Source: Manduca sexta (lineage: Eukaryota; Arthropoda; Insecta; Lepidoptera; Sphingidae). Taken from it: 64,000 bases of DNA. Position 1 is the first letter of the stretch. Each line of letters begins with the position of its first letter. A program made the translations under genes and the position numbers. The notes under the pieces are model-generated. The model was given only the letters and a program-made list of their open reading frames with translations, searched no databases and had not been told where the DNA came from. The stretch spans positions 4,340,001-4,404,000 of the forward strand of contig NC_051130.1 of assembly GCF_014839805.1 (NCBI RefSeq). Direction: 5' to 3'. Below are positions 63,101 to 64,000 of this stretch, piece after piece.

Positions 63101-63732
63101 TTATACCCTTGATCTAATATGTAGGGTCGGCGCAACAAGTTATTCACGTGTTACAGAAAACTTTTACGTTAATATGGTTTTAACGGCAGATAAAATAGGG
63201 ATAGACTAGTGGGAAGACTATAGAGACGAATGCTATTCAGAGCTAACCTTCAAGGCATACAGATTTTTTTTTAAAGTTACGTCTGTATTTATTGTTTACC
63301 TTCATCTATGAAATAACTCTTAGACAAACCTCATTTATATCTTATAGATCGCCGAATTTCAATTGTCAACGGATTAAACGTCTACATACAAGAACGAACG
63401 AAACACAAGGCTGATAGTTTACAAAGAAGAAGAGTTCAAATTACTCATACGTTTCAATGGTTATGGGCTCCTTTTTCCGCACATAGCCCTTAAAGTAGTC
63501 GGGCCATTGTGCGTGGAGAAACGTACGTTTCAAATACTACCATTTTTATGTCCTATTAGGTGTTAGCAAAGAAGATGACAGTGCTGTACAAAGTGGCGAG
63601 AGAGCAGTTGTCGAAGCAGTCCCACTACGACTGGGGCCTGCGCGCGCTCACGGCGGTGCTGCGCATGGCGGGCAAGCTGCGCCGCGACTCGCCCGGCCTC
63701 AGCGAGATCATGGTGCTCATGAGGGCGCTCAG
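18794..63732 (+). CDS. DNAH10: Axonemal dynein heavy chain, DNAH10-like (inner arm I1/f beta), 5' part
   Basis: 45 coding exons give 7208 in-frame bases, 2402 residues, and the gene continues past the right edge. Every junction is GT-AG and phases match throughout. Visible order: low-complexity N-terminal extension (about 1-475), DHC_N1 tail (from about 476), linker (about 1500-2100; [16 protein letters not shown] at 1929-1944), AAA1 with P-loop GPAGTGKT at 2198-2205, Walker B CFDEF with D2250/E2251, and sensor [12 protein letters not shown] from N2301. The segments [20 protein letters not shown] and MVCLAAN..WWTAE fit DNAH10 better than other axonemal chains, from memory of the family. Known role: ATP-driven microtubule sliding in the two-headed inner arm; in insects confined to sperm tails and ciliated chordotonal neurons. 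The P-loop sits unusually far from the start. The ATG at 18794 is chosen because it follows an acceptor and opens the conserved DPRVLWF segment. Confidence 0.9.
22379..22544. mobile_element. 165-bp inverted-repeat element (MITE family M1), copy 1
   Basis: Ends match CNTTTTCAATAAACGATCCCAAT in inverted orientation. The interior shares GAACCAATCA and TTGTTCTGATTGGTC with the copies at 45761, 59592 and 62796. It ends 44 bases before the acceptor of dynein exon 6. Confidence 0.85.
23550..23675. mobile_element. MITE family M1, diverged copy
   Basis: Keeps the general layout (CCAATAAAAGATTTCAATTTC start, TGGTTGATCCATTTT middle, AATTGGGATCGGTTG end) but with many changes, so it is likely older than the other copies. 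Confidence 0.55.
23839..23872. repeat. Perfect 16-bp hairpin with 2-base loop
   Basis: Arms ATTAGCCTGTAATATC and its exact complement are separated by TG in dynein intron 6. It lies next to a fragment of repeat family A (23870-23930, minus strand) and could be a transposon end or an isolated palindrome. Confidence 0.9.
24279..24585 (+). mobile_element. tRNA-derived SINE, second family, full-length copy
   Basis: The tRNA-like head includes a box B GGTTTCGACCC at 24331-24341, followed by the family body ending in the CCTACCGCTTTGGGGGTAAA and GTGTGTTTG region. Related copies lie at 17869-18130 and 48735-48995 (minus) and 40130-40290 (plus, 5' truncated). Located in dynein intron 7. Confidence 0.8.
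25469..25740. mobile_element. Palindromic foldback element, 272 bp
   Basis: The ends ACTGTTTCCCCCTTATTC and GAATAAGGGGGATAGT are inverted repeats, and the pairing continues inward (TGTGATAACAAG with CTTGTTATCACA; CTCAGTG with CACTGAG; AGGGCCGTTGTGATTGG with CCAATCACAACGGCCCT). Almost the whole element can fold on itself. It lies in dynein intron 9. A short related piece occurs near 58250. Confidence 0.85.
27190..27312. mobile_element. MITE family M1, truncated copy
   Basis: Matches the left and middle of the family (AACGACCCCAATCACAATCT, GAACCAATCA) but lacks both outer ends. Located 28 bases after the exon 11 donor. Confidence 0.7.
27551..35240 (+). CDS. DNAH10: Dynein exons 12-20: first part of the tail (residues 476-963)
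   Basis: Exons: 27551-27697, 28061-28153, 28911-29101, 29456-29654, 30293-30540, 30715-30859, 33115-33228, 33639-33819, 35094-35240. Exon 12 starts the conserved DHC_N1 tail ([19 protein letters not shown]). Exons 17-18 carry [19 protein letters not shown], a well-conserved tail segment. Exon 20 is different in character: a Pro/Ser start, then basic stretches ([16 protein letters not shown]), likely an exposed lineage-specific insert. Known role of this region: dimerisation with the partner heavy chain (DNAH2-type) and docking of intermediate chains. Confidence 0.92.
27703..27987 (+). mobile_element. Non-autonomous Helitron, 285 bp, five bases after a splice donor
   Basis: Starts TCCTACTAATATTATAAA and ends with a GCGGGCAAATGCCCG-type hairpin and AAAAGCTAG. 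Flanking A and T fit the Helitron A|T target. The exon 12 donor is GTGCAT at 27698, so the element begins at intron position +6. No RepHel frame. Confidence 0.88.
31205..31330 (+). repeat. Interspersed repeat family A, truncated copy
   Basis: Matches the start of the family (GGATATATTTTATATGCACCTGGATAGCGCCCAACGTACAC-like segment, split at will) and stops before the conserved middle. Located in dynein intron 17. Confidence 0.65.
31480..32628 (+). mobile_element. Non-autonomous Helitron carrying a six-unit tandem array
   Basis: Starts TCTATACTATTATATAAAG after an A and ends GGGCGGAGCCGCGGGC hairpin, AAAAGCTAG, before a T: textbook Helitron ends. It includes a GTTT microsatellite (31507-31538) and the 123-bp array. 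No coding capacity. A shorter sister copy lies on the minus strand at 44863-45491. Located in dynein intron 17. Confidence 0.92.
31544..32283 (+). repeat. Tandem array, six units of about 123 bp
   Basis: The marker TAATCTCAG recurs at 31546, 31669, 31792, 31915, 32038 and 32163. Each unit contains TTGGATAGCCCT, GTGCTATAGG and CCAATAGGAGC. Units differ by scattered substitutions, so the array is not very recent. Confidence 0.95.
32640..33085 (+). mobile_element. SINE-like composite with a duplicated 3' end
   Basis: The tRNA-like head carries GGGTTCCAAACCC near 32699. The body (GTTGGCAGTGTGATACTCCCG) matches minus-strand copies at 41620-41960 and 44415-44600. The 3' portion containing ACCTGATCTCCGTTGAGATT is present twice in tandem, about 70 bases apart (32946 and 33016). 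It ends about 30 bases before the acceptor of dynein exon 18. Confidence 0.7.
33845..34041 (-). mobile_element. Helitron, eroded, 25 bases after the exon 19 donor
   Basis: Read on the minus strand it starts TCTATACTAATATTATAAAG (34041 downward) and ends in a degraded CGCGGGCGGACTCG...GGCAAAAGC hairpin with the CTAG mutated. The exon 19 donor is at 33820. Confidence 0.8.
35605..35848 (-). mobile_element. hAT-like non-autonomous element, copy 2, perfect 8-bp target duplication
   Basis: Ends CAGTGCAGGATTT and AGGACTG, flanked on both sides by GTTACATG (35597-35604 and 35849-35856). The interior matches the copy at 2298-2553 in reverse orientation (AATTAATCATTCGTTTATTT in that copy). Confidence 0.92.
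36956..37265 (+). pseudogene. Decayed LINE ORF2 C-terminal end
   Basis: The frame reads [19 protein letters not shown] and [10 protein letters not shown], typical of the end of LINE reverse transcriptase proteins, then hits stop codons at about 37108 and later. Only the last part is present and it is broken, so it is an inactive 5'-truncated copy. The clade is not assigned. Confidence 0.75.
37813..44819 (+). CDS. DNAH10: Dynein exons 21-29: second part of the tail (residues 964-1505)
   Basis: Exons: 37813-37895, 38323-38449, 39506-39748, 40415-40584, 41370-41557, 42783-42944, 43377-43577, 43921-44212, 44661-44819. Continuous helical tail sequence, for example [20 protein letters not shown] in exon 22 and [20 protein letters not shown] in exon 23. 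The stretch then leads toward the linker. Exon 21 is short (83 bases) and rests on phase and splice-site fit; the others are strongly protein-like. Confidence 0.92.
39775..40003 (-). mobile_element. Short Helitron, 26 bases after the exon 23 donor
   Basis: On the minus strand it starts TCTATATTATAAAACAAAG and ends CGGGCGGAGCCGC, AAGAAAAAGCTAG. It matches the outer parts of the 31480-32628 element without the tandem array. Confidence 0.85.
40130..40290 (+). mobile_element. SINE second family, 5'-truncated copy
   Basis: Contains GCCCGATATGGCGATAGGCT, matching the body of the 24279-24585 element. Located in dynein intron 23. Confidence 0.65.
40800..41115 (-). repeat. Interspersed repeat family B, copy 2
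   Basis: Reverse-orientation match to 7735-8045 over about 310 bases, starting from the complement of the A-rich tail. Located in dynein intron 24. Confidence 0.75.
41620..41960 (-). mobile_element. SINE-like composite, reverse copy
   Basis: Matches the 32640-33085 element in reverse (GTGCACTCTCTGTTCTTTCA, ATCACACCGCCAACTTCTTA). Located in dynein intron 25; the rest of that intron to 42782 is AT-rich with nothing recognisable. Confidence 0.65.
43651..43880 (+). repeat. Interspersed repeat family A, copy 2
   Basis: Near-full match to the 6549-6790 copy. It ends about 40 bases before the acceptor of dynein exon 28. Confidence 0.75.
44415..44600 (-). mobile_element. SINE-like composite, truncated reverse copy
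   Basis: Shares GGTGCACTCTCTGTTC and ACATGACC...GAGATCAGGCG with 41620-41960. Located in intron 28, ending about 60 bases before the exon 29 acceptor. Confidence 0.65.
44829..45738 (-). mobile_element. SINE split by a nested Helitron
   Basis: The piece 45492-45738 is the minus-strand SINE head and body (box B complement GGATTTGAACC near 45670). Its missing tail, the complement of ATAATACGGGGCTGATGATG, lies at 44829-44862 on the other side of the Helitron. Joined, the two pieces restore the layout of the complete SINE at 1483-1813. It sits right after the exon 29 donor (44820). Confidence 0.85.
44863..45491 (-). mobile_element. Helitron with a two-unit array, inserted in a SINE
   Basis: On the minus strand it starts TCTATACTATTATATAAGG and ends GCGGGCGGAGCCGCGGGC, AAAAGCTAG. 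Flanks are A and T as expected. The 123-bp unit is present twice (about 45198-45443), against six in the 31480 copy. Confidence 0.92.
45761..45924. mobile_element. MITE family M1, copy 2
   Basis: About 164 bases with the family ends (CCGTTTTCAATAAACGGT and ATTGTTTATTAAAAATGC). It directly follows the split SINE in intron 29. Confidence 0.85.
46162..59472 (+). CDS. DNAH10: Dynein exons 30-41: linker region (residues 1506-2155)
   Basis: Exons: 46162-46398, 47565-47818, 48343-48491, 49687-49796, 52227-52405, 53534-53729, 54183-54280, 54970-55105, 56396-56482, 57891-58033, 58322-58500, 59290-59472. The region matches the DHC_N2 linker: [56 protein letters not shown] and [12 protein letters not shown]. 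The linker swings across the AAA ring to make the power stroke. Exon 34 ends at 52405 (donor GTCAGT) rather than 52409 because only that join keeps the conserved FIGPFL in frame. Confidence 0.95.
46399..47564 (+). other. Dynein intron 30
   Basis: It contains the inverted-repeat element at 46531-46704 and a Helitron remnant at about 47108-47390 (minus strand; GCTCGAGGCTTTGCCATCGT end). The 46710-47100 part is AT-rich with nothing recognisable. Confidence 0.65.
46531..46704. mobile_element. Short inverted-repeat element (GGGATCTTATT ends), copy 2
   Basis: Ends GGGATCTTATTCTC and GAGAATAAGGCCCC. The interior matches 9854-10032 (GATAGTGTAAAC, GCGTGGAATG, GCGTTACGT). Confidence 0.65.
48735..48995 (-). 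mobile_element. SINE second family, reverse copy
   Basis: Near-complete reverse match to 24279-24585, ending with the tRNA-like head (box B complement, GGCATAGAACCC near 48940). Located in dynein intron 32. Confidence 0.75.
49370..49602 (-). mobile_element. Helitron, CTAG end intact, 5' end eroded
   Basis: The complement of the 3' end (CTAGCTTTTGTTCGCGGCTT) starts at 49370 after an A. The other end keeps GCATTTATAATATT but not the TCTATA start. It ends 84 bases before the exon 33 acceptor. A further degraded related piece lies at 49865-50045. Confidence 0.75.
50101..50337. mobile_element. Foldback element with long inverted ends, 237 bp
   Basis: The left end GGGCCTACCCATATATGGCG and the right end CGCCATATATGCGCCGTCCC pair over more than 30 bases (GGCGGAGCGCAGCG with CGCTACACTCCGCC). 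The middle also pairs partly (TTTGATTAAT region with ATTAATATTCAAA). Confidence 0.75.
50408..51625. repeat. 1.2-kb near-perfect inverted repeat in dynein intron 33
   Basis: Arms 50408-50956 and 51099-51625 are close to exact complements over more than 500 bases; the outer 30 bases and scattered single positions differ. The spacer is about 142 bases. Outer ends are AGTCCATTG and CAATGGACT. No coding frame of note. It is probably a foldback transposon; transcribed as part of the intron it would make a very long RNA hairpin. Confidence 0.95.
51985..52220 (-). repeat. Interspersed repeat family A, reverse copy abutting a 3' splice site
   Basis: Reverse match to 6549-6790 and 43651-43880. The match runs to ATATCCTACCACCAT at about 52219, only seven bases before exon 34 starts at 52227. 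The polypyrimidine stretch of this acceptor therefore lies in repeat-derived sequence. Confidence 0.8.
53284..53492 (-). mobile_element. Helitron, eroded ends
   Basis: The complement of the 3' hairpin (CTCACGACTTCGCCCGCG) starts at 53284 with CTAG changed to CTAT. The other end is TTTTATAATATGTATAGA. It ends 41 bases before the exon 35 acceptor. Confidence 0.75.
54584..54659. repeat. Hairpin with 17-base arms in dynein intron 36
   Basis: AGTCGAAAGCAACACGG pairs with CCGTATTGCTTTCGACT with one mismatch, around a 42-base loop. Origin not assigned. Confidence 0.75.
56483..57890 (+). other. Dynein intron 38
   Basis: Contains a Helitron-type remnant on the minus strand (about 57255-57535; start GCGCGGCTTTGCCCTCGTG, then TCCAAATCCGATCAG). 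The rest is AT-rich with nothing recognisable. Confidence 0.65.
58501..59289 (+). other. Dynein intron 40
   Basis: A Helitron-type remnant on the minus strand spans about 58600-58825 (GTTGCTCGCGGCTTCCCGCT start). The remainder is AT-rich and unassigned. Confidence 0.6.
59592..59756. mobile_element. MITE family M1, copy 3, with TAT flanks
   Basis: 165 bases, ends CAGCCATTTTCAATAAAC and TTTATTGAAAATGGCAG. TAT is present on both sides (59589-59591, 59757-59759), a likely 3-bp target duplication. Located in intron 41. Confidence 0.88.
60118..63732 (+). CDS. DNAH10: Dynein exons 42-45: start of motor, AAA1 (residues 2156-2402)
   Basis: Exons: 60118-60243, 60926-61179, 61429-61617, 63560-63732. 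Exon 42 carries [12 protein letters not shown] and ends in GGAPA, so intron 42 splits the first P-loop glycine. Exon 43 has [20 protein letters not shown] and the Walker [11 protein letters not shown]. Exon 44 carries sensor I ([17 protein letters not shown]). Exon 45 continues with [23 protein letters not shown]1 is the main hydrolytic site of dyneins and all catalytic residues visible here are intact. The donor at 63733 (GTCAGT) leads out of the window in phase 2. Confidence 0.97.
60308..60516 (+). pseudogene. 5'-truncated LINE, ORF2 C terminus, with target duplication
   Basis: The frame [35 protein letters not shown] and stop is the typical C-terminal end of lepidopteran LINE ORF2 proteins. 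A short ATG-repeat tail follows. Flanks TGACCGATTATC (60296-60307) and TGACCAATTATC (60517-60528) are a 12-bp duplication with one change. It inserted into or beside a fragment of repeat family A. Confidence 0.88.
61618..63559 (+). other. Dynein intron 44
   Basis: Contains MITE copy 4 (62796-62961) and otherwise AT-rich sequence. No gene or other repeat family recognised. Confidence 0.7.
62796..62961. mobile_element. MITE family M1, copy 4, with TAT flanks
   Basis: 166 bases, ends CGGTCATTTTCAATAAACG and TTTATTAAAAATGGCGG, with TAT on both sides (62793-62795, 62962-62964). Confidence 0.88.
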
Positions 63733-63739
63733 GTCAGTT

Positions 63740-64000
63740 ATACATCGGCTAGGGGTACTTTTACCGTCAGGAGGTCCTCGGTGGGTAGTAGGGGGCTGTC
63801 CGCCTCTGGTATAGGTTGTGCAAGTTTAGCACATTGTGGTGACCCCCGGGATGGACAGCAGCGTGGAAGATAGGCCTCATGATGCCGTTGATGCTGAGAG
63901 CGTCCTTCGGTTGCACGGGGGCTTCTGAGCCCCTGAGGAGACGGGCCGCACCAGGCGGCACCGCGCAGGGTAGCTGCGGACGAAGACTTAGACACTTCCG
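63740..64000. repeat. GC-rich intron segment, probable retroelement fragment
   Basis: Starting just after the exon 45 donor, base composition jumps to GC-rich with no dynein-like frame on either strand. This pattern usually marks part of a LINE or other retroelement, but I cannot match it to any repeat in the window, and it runs off the edge. Confidence 0.4.

Overview
The window reads as a piece of a lepidopteran (butterfly or moth) nuclear genome. It is AT-rich, its genes are split by GT-AG introns, and it is full of non-autonomous transposons of types familiar from Lepidoptera: Helitrons with a 5' TCTATACTA start and a GC hairpin plus CTAG end, tRNA-derived SINEs, and many small inverted-repeat elements. 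No bacterial-style operon, CRISPR array or plasmid feature is present. The species cannot be named from the sequence.

Two protein genes lie head-to-tail on the + strand. The first (911-16854) encodes a secreted protein of about 1255 residues with one six-cysteine chitin-binding (peritrophin-A/CBM14) domain followed by a very long Gln/Asn/Ser/Thr/Pro-rich tail, i.e. a cuticular protein of the CPAP1 kind. It has three coding exons. The signal peptide is split by a first intron of about 12 kb that holds most of the repeats in the left part of the window.

The second gene starts with an inferred non-coding exon near 17.6-17.7 kb (perfect CAG|GTAAGT donor, X-box-like RFX sequence just upstream) and a start codon at 18794, and runs off the right edge. 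I traced 45 coding exons with consistent intron phase, 7208 coding bases or 2402 residues: the N-terminal tail, the linker and the start of the motor (AAA1 P-loop, Walker B, sensor I) of an axonemal dynein heavy chain. The linker-to-AAA1 sequence best fits DNAH10, the beta heavy chain of inner-arm dynein I1/f. The rest of the motor lies beyond the window.

The introns hold most of the unusual structure: a 1.2-kb near-perfect foldback, Helitrons sitting 5-45 bases after splice donors, a Helitron nested inside a SINE, a Helitron whose interior is a six-unit 123-bp tandem array (two units in a sister copy), a family of about 165-bp inverted-repeat elements, hAT-like elements with 8-bp target duplications, and a repeat that abuts a 3' splice site. 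I found no gene system without precedent. The points most worth checking are the foldback intron, the donor-hugging Helitrons and the extended dynein N terminus.
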